Below, piece by piece: positions 24,501 through 36,500 of a DNA stretch of 64,000 nucleotides; the stretch's first letter is position 1; each line of letters starts with the position of its first letter. Origin of the DNA: Pelecanus crispus (Eukaryota; Chordata; Aves; Pelecaniformes; Pelecanidae); NCBI RefSeq assembly GCF_030463565.1, contig NC_134651.1, positions 11,544,734-11,608,733 on the forward strand, in the 5' to 3' direction. Under the pieces are notes generated by a model. The model saw only the letters and a program-made list of their open reading frames with translations. It did not search any database and had not been told where the DNA came from. Made by a program: the position numbers and the translations under genes.

Positions 24501-27500
24501 CTCCGTCTTTCCCTCTAGCTAAAATTAGTACCAAGTTCCTAAAATAGCCTCATCTCAACCTGTCTGGCAGAGACAGCAAAGCAAGTGCTCCCCCCACAGC
24601 CCCCAAACCACCCACGGACAGGGAGACTCTCAGCAGGGATAGAAAAAGGGATCATCAGCCGTGCATAAAGGTCTCAGACTGTCATCACCCTTCGTGCACA
24701 AGAGCTGGTAGCGGTGCTAACTCCAGGCACATCTGCCCCACAAGGAGCCAGCACGCCAGAGCAGCAGCACGGTGCCCTGGTCACACCAGACAGAGCTGCG
24801 CCGGATCTATGCCACTCACGCTGAGCAACCAGAGAGCGCCTACAAGGAAAGCCAGCAGCTGCGTGGATGCGTGGACCACAAGGAAAAGCACGCCAGGTAA
24901 AAGAAGAGAAATGGAAAGGGTTCAGAGCCTCTGGGACTCCCCACAGAGCAGGTGAAAACAAAAGGCAGGTGGAAAGGGAGGAGTGGGGAGATGTCTCAGG
25001 GTAGGTGCAGCAGCAGCGGGGACGGTGGCCAGCAGCCGGACAGGCTCTTTTCCGAGGGGCCGGGATAACCACTAGAGGGAGGACGGCAGGCGCCTGGCCG
25101 CTGGCTCTTTGTGTGGGAGCCCAGCACACCCTCTCCTCCGGGTGTGGGGCGCGGGCAGGATCCCCCCTGCACGCTGCTCCCCTGGCCAGCACCCCAGCGG
25201 GAGCCAGTCTGGCAGCAGGGTGCCTGCCCGCCCAGTCCTGTCACCCCCACTCTCCCTCCCGAAATGCAGTCGCTTCATGGCTCCCCAGCCGAGGCCTAGT
25301 TGTTTGGTGCAGGGATAGAAGCACTAGGTCTGACCTAGCCTGATTAGCTGAGGATTTTCACTGTTTAGGGGCTATCTGATGGTCTCTGGAAAAAAGCACT
25401 TGGGTCTTGGTCCTGCTGCTGGCGTAGGTCCACACACCCTCATAAGCCCAAATTGCAGCTCAGCAGAGGGGAAAAAGGGATGACGGGCTATGGAGACTGA
25501 ATACACCCCCCCCCCACCCCCCAAAAAAAGAGGGTCCCCTTGGGGGCAGAGGGAGGCATGCGGGCAGGGGACAGAGCATGTGCATGGCATGGCACGGAGG
25601 GAGAAGCTTGTCCTGCAGCTGCCCAGGCAGTACCTTTAGTCTTCAGGGCAGTCAAATCCAGTCTGCTTCACCAGCACTAAAGTCACTTAAGCCCTTTGCA
25701 CCAGTCACCGGAGCAGGACTTTCCTTGGAAAGCTGACCCTGCCGTAGGGGCACACGGGTTACGCTGCGGACAGGCTGGGACCATCACCTCTGCCAGGCAT
25801 CAGTGACCGCGAGCTCCCCACAGAGGCATCCCACATCTTCCCCGGCACAGGAGACCCAGCACCACACAGCCCCCTCTCCAGCTGAGGGACTGGAGTGTGG
25901 TAATCCAGCTCATCAGCTTCGCTAGCAGTCAGCACTTTGACAGTAGGGAGCAGTTCCCGTGCCTTACTTGGCACGATGCAACCAAACAGTAGTTTTCAGA
26001 GAGAGCAGAAACAGGCAGCGATACCGAAGCAAGGGGCTTGCTTACCCACGACACCACCCGGCCATTGAAGCAGGGAAGCTTGGCATTGTCATCCGAAATT
26101 TCTTCTTTCACCACCCTGCAGAAGGGAGAGGAGGCAGTCAGAGCTAGGTCCAGGACTTCAGAGGAAAAGGAGACTTTCCCAGGCGGGTGTTTGCACCCAA
26201 CAACAGGCAGCCCAGGCCCAGGCTTGGGGATGGGGCAGGGAGAGAACCCTCCCTCCTGCTGCCAGGCTCCAGCTTCCTATGCCCACAGCCACGACTGGCA
26301 GGCTGGAGAGGAGAAGACAAGGGCAGAACAGGCCCTCCCGTGTGCATCCAGCTGTTTTATCCTCCGATTCACATTTTAATCAGTCAAAAAAAAAAAAAAT
26401 CAGATGCATATTTCCACCAGTTCGCTTATTTCTAAAGAAATACATACTTCAAACCTCTTTAAAATGATCTGAAAGAATCACAACCTATGCCAGAGATTTC
26501 TAATAGATGAAAGTGAAATGCATTAAACATGCTGCCTCCCAAATGTTACAGTTGCTTTTTAATTATGTACATAATATTTCAACATCAAGCTTTATAGTTG
26601 TGCCACAATGTCATGTTCCTGCATTACACAAACAGCTATGTTATTATCAGTCTTCACAGTGGAGGGAGCACGGATAAATTTTTTCCCCCAACAGTAAAAA
26701 CATCAGTTTTCTTTGGAGAGAAAATTTATTCTATTTTAAATATCACCAGGCACCTAAATACTTTTTCCACAGTGAGTCTGCAATCAAAACAACTTGTAAA
26801 TTCACCAGATTCAATTAATACCATCTTTGATAAATCAAATTTAATGGCAAAATAGGCTTTAACAAGCTCATTTTCTTTTCTACTCAATGACGACATTTTA
26901 AGCACTCTTACTTAATACAAAGACGTCTTACAAGTAGTTTGTGATATTAATTTCCCCTTCCAAGCTATATCTAAGGCAGCTTGACACATATTGTGCTTAA
27001 AAAAAATAATGTAGTAACTAAACAGTGAATAAATTATGCTTGGGGGAAAAAGAATCCAACAGAAAAAGAACAAAAAAAAGAATGTGAAAACCAAGGGAAA
27101 TTATGTATTAAAAGAAGTAGCTTATAAGTAACTAACAGAGTACACAGAGATGGGATCCCATCAGCAGCTCTGAAGGGTCCCCAAGCCAGTCCCCAACTCA
27201 CGGAGAATCGAAGAGGATGCAAGCGTGGGACACAGAGCTGTGACCCATTGCTCCGCGCTGCCACACAGTCCAGGCACTGCCACTGAGTCGCAGCACACTG
27301 GGGCTCCCGGCTGCGCTCCCTGGTGTGCCAACAGCTGCCCAAACCGTCACTGAAAATAGGGCGGCAAGGCTCGCCAACACTCGCAAGGCATCAGCAAAAG
27401 GCAAATGAACACCGCTGGAAGACCAAAACCTGGGGAGCAGGCTTGCTCCACCCTGCCAGCCGCACTGGTTGCTCCAGTGTCACGCAGGCTCAGCAAAGGG

Positions 27501-30500
27501 CTGTCCCACAAGGTAAAGGGCAGAATGTTGCCACGTCCTTGCTGGCAGCTGGCACTCACGATCCCTGCCCAAACTGGAGAGCCAGCAAAGGGACTGGACA
27601 AATGCTGCTCATCCCCAGAAAGCACAGATGAGGAGGTCACGGTTTGAGCGGTCTAATCCACTCCCAGGATGTGCGTTAATTCCTCTTGCACAGATGGGAA
27701 AGCAGGAAAAAGCAGGAAAGGATCAGTGAAGATGGATTAAAACCCTGCTGGCTTAATGCTTCTTCACCATGCCCTGTGCCAGCCTCTGCTCAAAGCCCCT
27801 GCAGCCCAGGACGAGCATCAAACGCAGGCAGTCTTCCCCAGGACCCATCCTCTTCGGTGCCCGTGCCAACCCCTTCCAATGCAGGCAAGTTGTTGTCTCC
27901 TCACTTCCAAGCACACACACACACACCCCCTGGCCTGGCTGCACTAGCATCCATTCATACTGTCGCCAGCAGCCTGGACTTCATCCAGTTCCTAGAGAGA
28001 ACTTCAGGCAGAGCCAATTTTCAGTGCCGTGTGCTGCCTGCTCGGGGACACAGAGCCCTGCCTGTGGGTGGAGGGACAGGGCGATGTATTTGCAGGGTCA
28101 AGGTGACAAACTGCTAAGCACAAATGAACTATTCCACTTTCAGTGGGGACAGAGGAAACCAACCCCCAAGACCCCCCGCCCACCCTCAACTGCAATGCCC
28201 GATGGAAAACAAGCTCCTTCTGTCCTGAGAGCTGGTCCCTCGTCATTCCTATTACCCCACTGCTGCCCCAGACATCCCAGGGGTCAGCTCCACCCCGGAG
28301 CAGTTTTCTCCCTCCTTCCCCAGCCACTACATTAGTTATCACTATTTATCACCCAGATGCCAGAACACAATGGATTATATATTTAGACTCTACAGAGCAA
28401 AAACTGATAGTGCTGGAGTTGGGCACATGCCGAGCAGGAATATTGCCGCAGCCCTGCTCACATCTGTCACCCCTCGCGCTGTCGCAGCTATTCGTGCCCT
28501 GCATTCCTCTCCAGCCTCAGCCCTGAGCTGTAGCCTTCCCCCCCGCACCTCTCACCACTCTCTTCAAGTCACACTTCTCACACAAACAAGACCGCAGGTT
28601 CACATCAGAAGCCACCAACCGAGCAGCCCCTGGGGGAGCTGTGAGCGGTGCCACGTTTCTCCTCCGCAGTTGCATGGGGAGGCAGCCATGAGATGAAACT
28701 GTCCTGTGGATGTGCTGGGAGGGAAAACATCCCGTGAATGTGCTGGGAAGATGATGGGGGTTGAACCCGGGAATCCCGAAAGAGCAGACCCAGAAGGAGC
28801 TCAGGCTCTCTCGGTTCTCTAAAAGCTTTTGCTTTTGGCAGGAGCCACCACAGCCCAGGGAAAACATCTGCCCCAGGCTGATTTCAAAGGGAGTGCTTTT
28901 AGTTTACCGTCCATCAGGGCAGCCTGGTTTCAGATTTTCCCATGTTTAAAGTCCTGCTGGGGGCTGGGCACAACACGGCTGAGAACGGTGGCCAGGAAAA
29001 AGCCCTTCTACGGAGAGGAAGCCCAAGCCTTGCCCAGGCGAGCAAGCGTGGGTCCAGCCCCCTCGGCACTGCTGCTCTGCATGGAGAATCGCCCAGCAGA
29101 ACGGGCGCTCGCCGGCCCCCGTCCTGTCCCCAGGGCCGGCCGACATGCTGCGGCCAAGCTGCAGGCTCAGCGCCTGGCCCGCAGGCCCAGCGCTCCCTGG
29201 CACTCATCTGCCTTGAATTTTCCAACAAAGAGACCTGCGGGAGGGAGGGAGGGTTACAGGGGAGGCAGGCCGAGTGGGCGGATGATTCAACCGCCATCCC
29301 CAGCGACACGGGGCCAAGCCGGGGGGGAGGAGGAGGGGACAAGGCTCCGGCTGGCGCAGGAGCCCAGCTGGGGTGTGCAGAGGGGGCTGCCAGGGCTGAC
29401 ACAAGCAGCACATCTGCTCCCATGCAGCTGGGGGAGGGGAAGGGGCAGCCCCGGCAGCAAGGGAGGGAAGCGGAGGAAACCCAGCTCCAACCCTGGCTCC
29501 ATCCCTACCCTCCCGCCAGCTTCTCCGGAAGAGCCGGCAGACCCTCTCCCCACGGCCTGGGAAGATGCCACACTCCCAGCTTCCCTCCCGCTCCAGGGAG
29601 CAGCTGGCAGCCTGGAACAAGGACGCAGAGGCAGGCGAGGGACAGGCGGGCAGATGCTGCCTTCTCCAGGGAGCCCCAGCTCAGCTCAGGAAATTAGAGG
29701 GTATTTTATATCACAGTCATGTCCTAGGAATGAAGGGAAGGTGGGGAACAAGAGAGCGTGCACAGGAGAGAAAGGAGGCCATAAAACCCAAGCCTCGGAG
29801 ACGGCTGCGCCGTGTCAGGGACCCCAGGCTGCGCAGCCGTTACCAGCGCAGCTGCTGCGCTCCCAGCCTCCCCGTTTCCCCTCGGTGGCCTCCAGCCCGG
29901 GCGAGGTTGCGGATACACGGGAGTTTCTAGCTTCAGCCAGCTCTGGTCTCTCCTGAGCGGGACCCGCTAACCACAGTGGGGTCCCAGAGAAGAACTTGGA
30001 TGGAATAACGCGAGCCCAGGGAACGAAGAAATCCAAGAGGCGTTGACAAAGGCTCCGGCAGGAGGATTTGAACCTCAGATGTGGATGCGGGCTGGAGCTC
30101 AGCAGCGATCGCTGCTCGTCTCTGGCAGTCCCGTCCCACAACTCGTCTATCTAAGGGCTCGCAATGGGGAGGATACTCGGAGAGAAGCAATCACGGGACA
30201 TGGCGGTGAACAGAAAAGCTGAATCTGGAGTTGGGGGGGGTCAGTACCAAGAAGGGAGGTGAGGGAAGCAGGGCCCTTAAGCATATTAGACAGCTCGATG
30301 GCCAGGATGAAAACGAGTCTTATTAGGGGAGGTGCAGAGATTGAGAAGACAAATTGATTAGTGACTATTTCACACTAAAAAGATGAAAAGCTAGTAGAGC
30401 AGATAAAAAAAGTAAGATCTTTTCCTTCATTTAGTTCTCAACGAGAGGAAAGACCTTCACAGAACAGTAACGTTTTTCCAACATCACAAAGCCCAGAAAT

Positions 30501-33500
30501 GCAATGTTAAACTTAATTGTCTATTACAACCCCTCAAAAGTGCAGATTAGGTAGGTCACTCCTCTGACCTTAACAGCCCCCATCTCCTACAGCCCACAGA
30601 ACCATGAAAAAAAGAAAAAAAACCCAACCCCACAAACAAAAAACATCAGGACACATTTCTACCCAATAGCACAAGCTTCAGGGATTCACACACTGAATGT
30701 GAATGAAATGTGTGAAATGTGATCTCATTTTCAAGACCTTTAGTACACACCCCTTAGGGCAGGGATGTCTTGTATCCAAATAATTGTATAGATTAATAAT
30801 GCTGCATAGCAAAATGAAGCACCTTCATGTGCTACTATCCAAATGTGAGCATCTCCTAGCTCCAAGCAAAATCCTCCTCCCTTCTGCAAGATGAAATGCT
30901 GGGGCCACAGGGACGAGCTCTGCAGCCATTTCACCAGAAGAGAAAGCTGGACAAGGCAATTCTCCAACAGAGTTGGGATTTTGGATGGGAAATAAGGCAA
31001 TTCTCCAACAGAGTTGGGATTTTGGATGGGAAACACTCACCTGTTAGATTATCCCCAGACATGACACGTGTGCTTCCCATGGGGATACAACCCCCCCAAG
31101 GGCTACAGGCCCAACCAAAGAGTACACGTGTATCGGTGAGACCTTGGGCTTCGCAGGCAAACGGCACACATCAGACAGGATTAGAGGATTTGAGTTTTCT
31201 GTCTCTGTAAGCCAGGACATTCTTTGGGTCTTTCCCACTGTATTTTTACCTCCTGTGCAAGGAGTACACAGGTACAAACGGCACAGTGCACCGGGGTGAG
31301 AAGGTCTCTCCGAGTGTAAAGAGAGACCATCACTCTCCTATTTAATCTCCCTCCCAAGCCCCCAGACAGGGTATTCTGCACTGCTCCTCTATGCTGTAGC
31401 ACAGGGTAAAAAGGGAAACACAGATTTGTGGATGGTTTAGCTCTGTCAGACCGTCCTCCCCAGAGGAGCTGCTGTCCTCCCGTCTGTCCCTGCACCCCGT
31501 GTGAATGTGAGCTCCCTTGCAGCACTGTCTTTACCTGGGGTCTTTTTTAAGAATCACAAAGCACAAACCAGCTGTCCTGCTAACACAATAACACAGCTCT
31601 GCATTCAAGCAGGAAAGGCCGCCTCTGCTCTCCTAACAAATCAAGTGAGCTTCACAAGGATTCCTCGGGGAGCAGGTCACCCCATTTCAAGCTACTACCC
31701 ATTTTCCTCAGGAGCGGGGACATCGTGCCCATGAGTGAAAGCAGAGGAACATACTCTCTCATTTTTAGGCTGTAATCTCTACAGCCTCCCACAACCGTGC
31801 TCAGCACTGCTTCCCCACAGCCTCCCCATGCACCCCACAGCTTGCTGTGCTTTTCCCCCCATGATCGCTCAGGCAGGGACTCAGGGGCTGAACAGACATC
31901 TAAGATTGCAACTGTTTTCCCCAAGAACGCCTCATCAACACATTTGTAATCACTCCACTGGACATACACCAGGACAACCACAGCCCCGCTGTCCAGGAGG
32001 TGCTTGGCTCCAGCTGGACCTATGCTCAGTCTTACAGGCATCACTGGGTGGGACATGACAGAGGACAGACCTCCTGTTCATCTAGTCCAAAGACTAGATA
32101 GAAAAGGAATGGCATTTAGGAACAAGCCACCCGACCTCACAAGCCTACCCAGGAGCAGCACTTATCAAAGCAGAGCTACAGCAACGCTTGATTTCGAAGT
32201 GAGCCCAAGAGCCCTGGCAGCCCCTCCCGCCTTGATCTCCGGATCTGGAGTGACCATCTGGCTGCAGCACGGCTCTGCAAACAAGCCCAACAGGCCTGTC
32301 CTCTGACCGGGAGGAGGAAGCTGCTTGGGGACTGCAGGAGGCACCTCCACACTAATTAATCCCGCCCTGCCCAAGCGATGCTTCCAACCCCCAGAAGGAC
32401 ATTTAAAGACATCATCAAAGGAAGCATTCTCCAGGCCCCCGAAGGTTCAGTGACACTTTCAGTCTCTTTGAATTGGAAATCAGGACAAACGGGAACTCCC
32501 AGCAGAAGCTCTGCCAGGATCTTCACCCTGGTAGCTCAGTTTCAGCTCCTCAACAACTCTAATAGCTTGCATGGCCCAACACAAGGAAACAAGTGCAAGG
32601 ACTCACTGTGAGAAAGAAAGATTTGAGGTTAAACGTCTGCAGAAATGACCTTCAGGGAACAGAGACATCCACAGACACAGCAGTGACCGAAAGCTGGCCT
32701 TGTATTCAAGGTGGGATAGGAAACAGCCCCAAAGAGGCCCCAGCTGAATGGAGACATGCATATGAGACACGGTCAAATCCTGATGCAGTTGCTATGGTTC
32801 ATATGTATGTTGAGAGACGGCAAGCAAACCGGAGGAGGCTTGGTCTGCTGTGACACTTAGCTCCATCTGGGTAGAGATGGTGGGAAGAGCCCACAACGCA
32901 GAGCTGCGACACAGTAGCTCCTGCCAAGAAAGAGAAAGGGACTGTGCAAGGTAAACAAGGGTTTACCCAGCTACCGCAGGTAGCAAAACACAAAAGGCGC
33001 AACAAGATCTTATCAAGAAGTTGATGGAAGACGTGCCTGGGCCCCACAGGGAATCCCTTGCAATTCTCCACAGAAGTCACCCACCCCTCTCTAGGCTGGC
33101 TAGAAAAGCAACAGGCTCCCTTGGAATGCCCAGGGACTTCATGTCAGTTAAGATGACAGTGAGGAGCTGTAAAGGACTCCAGGGACTGCTGGGGACATTA
33201 GCACATATGCAATAGGTAAGGGAGAGGGGAACGATGTCCAAGAAGGCTCTGCACGCACCGTGAGGAAGGTAGGACCAGGCCTTCCTTTTCTGGCCCTCAG
33301 CTGAGGGACGCCAAGTCAGTCCTGCTTTTTCTTAACAGCAGGCGAGGCTCCTGCCAAGAAAGCGCTGCTGCTGTGGAATGTGCTGGGCCAGCAGTACAGC
33401 TCATTCCTGGAAAAGCATCAACTCAGCGGGAGAGCAAGGAGAGGAGAAGAGGGGGAAAACGGGAAGAGGGGGAGGGTGGGAAACAAAGTCTGAAAGCTTG

Positions 33501-36500
33501 GACTTCCACACCTGGGGAAGCAGGGAGCTGCCACAGAGCAGTCTGCTCGCCAGCACCCTCTTGTCCCAGGCTGCCAGCACAGCAGCCCTGCCCAGCACCA
33601 GCCCCCTGGTCTTGGAGCACCTTTCTGCTGGCCAGTCACCTCCCGAGCAGGTCTGGGAAGGCACAAACCAAGGCAGATGTCTGTGGGGAGGAGGAGTGAG
33701 GTTTGCTTCCCCCATCATGTTAACAATTAATTTGTATTTAATGACAGATCTCCACCAGGAGATGACAAAGCAGCCTCCAAAAGTGTCCTGCCCTCAAGAC
33801 ACTGACCAGGTTGCATTACTCTCTCCTGGCACAAATAACTTTGCAAGAGTCTCCCAAGGAAACCAGCCCAACCTCCTACCCAGCGAGAAGGGGCCTTGAA
33901 GGACAACAAGCTCTAGATGACTGCACCTACTCTTCACATCCAGCTGGGCTACCATCAGCAACATCTTTGCTAACTGGGTCTGTAAGACACACAGAGAACC
34001 CCTATAAAACCAACAGGGAGTTAATAAAGCTCAAAACTAAGTTCCAACACAAAACATTTGCCAAAGACGATGAGAAGGACTCACGCAAAGAAGAGCCTTT
34101 CAGAGCCACAACAGCTGCATGGTGGCAAAGAACGAACTTTGTCCCTGATCCCAGGCTATTGCAGCACTCCAAAAAAAAGGGCAAACAGCGATACTATGTC
34201 CCTCTGGTCCTAAAATGCAGGAGGCAGCATGAGGGGTCTGAACATTCATAAGAACCATTTCTGACCATTGCTAGGACAGGGACACGTATTCTTTTTCTTC
34301 CTCACCTTTGGGCCCTGGATAATTTTCGGTGCAACCTGAACTATTCACTTCGCTCTCAGGAAATTGTCAGCAAGCCAGGAAGAACTTGGAGAAAACCAAC
34401 AGTTTAAACAATCAGCTCCTACACAGGTCTACTAGTAGACTAAACCTATCAAAGGTAGAGGAAGGCTAGCTGTTTCACCTGGTCTCCTGCTTTTGATGGT
34501 GTCAGTGCAGGGGATGGTACAAGAAATTTCCTGTACAGAGAGACAGCAAATAAGAGCACATTTTAGTAGCCTTTTATATACTTCATTTATTTCAGCTAAT
34601 ACCAGTCATTTTCACCAAACTCCTTTCAAGACACAGGGCCAAGCCCTTGAACAATACAATGAGCACTCTCCTACCAAGCATCTTTTACCAGGCCAGCCAA
34701 GCTTGCCCTCCAGCCATCACCCAGCAAACAAGCAAATACTGTTCAACTGCTGGAAGAAAGAGACAAGAAAGATGCTCCAGTCCTAACCAAACCAAGTACA
34801 CGCTGGTATACAACTCACTCAACTAGAGGTCCAGAAAGCAGATGAGAGCTACAAAGCAGGAGTCAGTCAATTACTGTAAATTAAAAGGAATGTGATTAGC
34901 CAAGAAGCAGGGAAAATGTGAGCTGTCTCCACTGTGCTGCTGGTTTACTCTCAGCAATACTCACTTCTTTTTCCTTCCCTTACGAAAGCGCTGGCCCACA
35001 GGACTCCTCCTGACACCTGATGGATGTTCCACTGGACAAAGTAATATCTAGGCAGTCAGGGGATCATCACCTGCCTAGGACTCCTCCAAAGGAGTGTCAG
35101 AGATTTACTGAAGCAGGGTCCAGGCCATGGTCTCGATCCGGAAGGAAGGCGTTTTCTGCAAGCAGTCAAGCTTTTCTGTTTCAGCAGCCCAGCTTTAAGC
35201 AACGACTGGCATTAGTCCATAGTTGCTGTGAGCTGCCACGTACAGAACTCCATCCAGATCCTGCCAGGACTCGCCTCTACACCAGGGATCAGCAGCCTTT
35301 TCAACAAGAGGGTAAGTTTCCCCACAATTTAGAAGAGGACAGTACTTTGAATTACTACAGCAACATACCCCACCTCTGCAGTACCAAGTCCAACGCAGAG
35401 CTACTGCTTTTCTTTGACACTGTGAACTCCCGGGTCTGACCCTGTCACATACCATTCAAAACCTTCCCACCTGCCATCTCTGACAACTGCACCAAAGGCT
35501 GGATAACAGTCAGTGACCTCCAAAAGTCACCATCACACGTGACATGAAATGCTCCTCTTGTGGAGGGTCTCAGAACCACAGCTGCCAACTCCCAGGTCCT
35601 TCAAGGATGGGGAAGTGCAGTGGAAGGCAGCACAACCTGTCTGCAGTCTGTGAATATCCCATGAGCTTGGTAACTGTGTTGAAGTGGTCACTCTACACAT
35701 TAACTATTCCCAATGGCAGCCCAGAAAGACTCGTCGCACGTTATTACTGCAATAGGGCCACTTCTCATGTTTGTGGATCTGCTGATAAGTCAAGTTACAA
35801 GACGACCCTGATTTTGAGCTTCTTAATTATCTATGATACTGACATCAAATTCCCATGAAGCATCTCTCCTTTAGTCACACGTAAAGTCACCACAAATGCT
35901 TTGTGCCAGCACCATGTGTTGACCGACCAGGAGCCCACCTGGTCCCTGCAGATGACATGGCCAGACACAGCCTCCCCATCTCACTACATGGGAAAGCATG
36001 TGTGCCATGCAGCTTCCTATTACCAGAGCACAGCTACCAGCTGCACCAAAGGTAGTGTTGTATGAAGGCACCAAAAGGTATTTAAAGTGTCCCACACTGG
36101 CAATATGAAACAAAAAGGGGGGGGGGAAGACTGCTGTAGTAGGCTCCTGTGTTTCTGCGTGTGGAATTCAGAAGCACAGACGCATGCTGCACAAGTCTGA
36201 CCCAGCTCAGATACATCAGACTCAACATGCACACCCTGTATAGACGCTGCATACCTCTGCAGTAAGTCAGAGCTGCCCCAAGGAAACCCAGACAGAGGGT
36301 ACCCTAAGCTGAAGCAGATGTTGCCACCCCAAACTTCTCTGCTGCTTCCAAGATGCCTGGGCAGGGAATAATCTTAAGAGTTTTCCCAAACTAACCCACC
36401 TTTTGGCCCCAGCTGAAGTGAAACATTTTTACTCTGGAAGGAAAATCCATCTCACATGAGCCCCTTCAGGACCTAAAGGTGCATTTACCAGCTCCGGGTC

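Noticed and set aside
28755-28790. tRNA T-arm-like GGGTTCAACCC
   Set aside because: The flanks do not form a T stem and no other tRNA arms are present.
28829-29956. 375-codon plus-strand frame inside DVL3 intron 1
   Set aside because: It resembles no family I know, is low in complexity and coincides with a GC-rich block. Kept only as a composition-based finding.
30050-30140. B-box-like GGTTCAAATCC on the minus strand, possible tRNA
   Set aside because: There is no A box at the right distance and no acceptor-stem or cloverleaf pairing.
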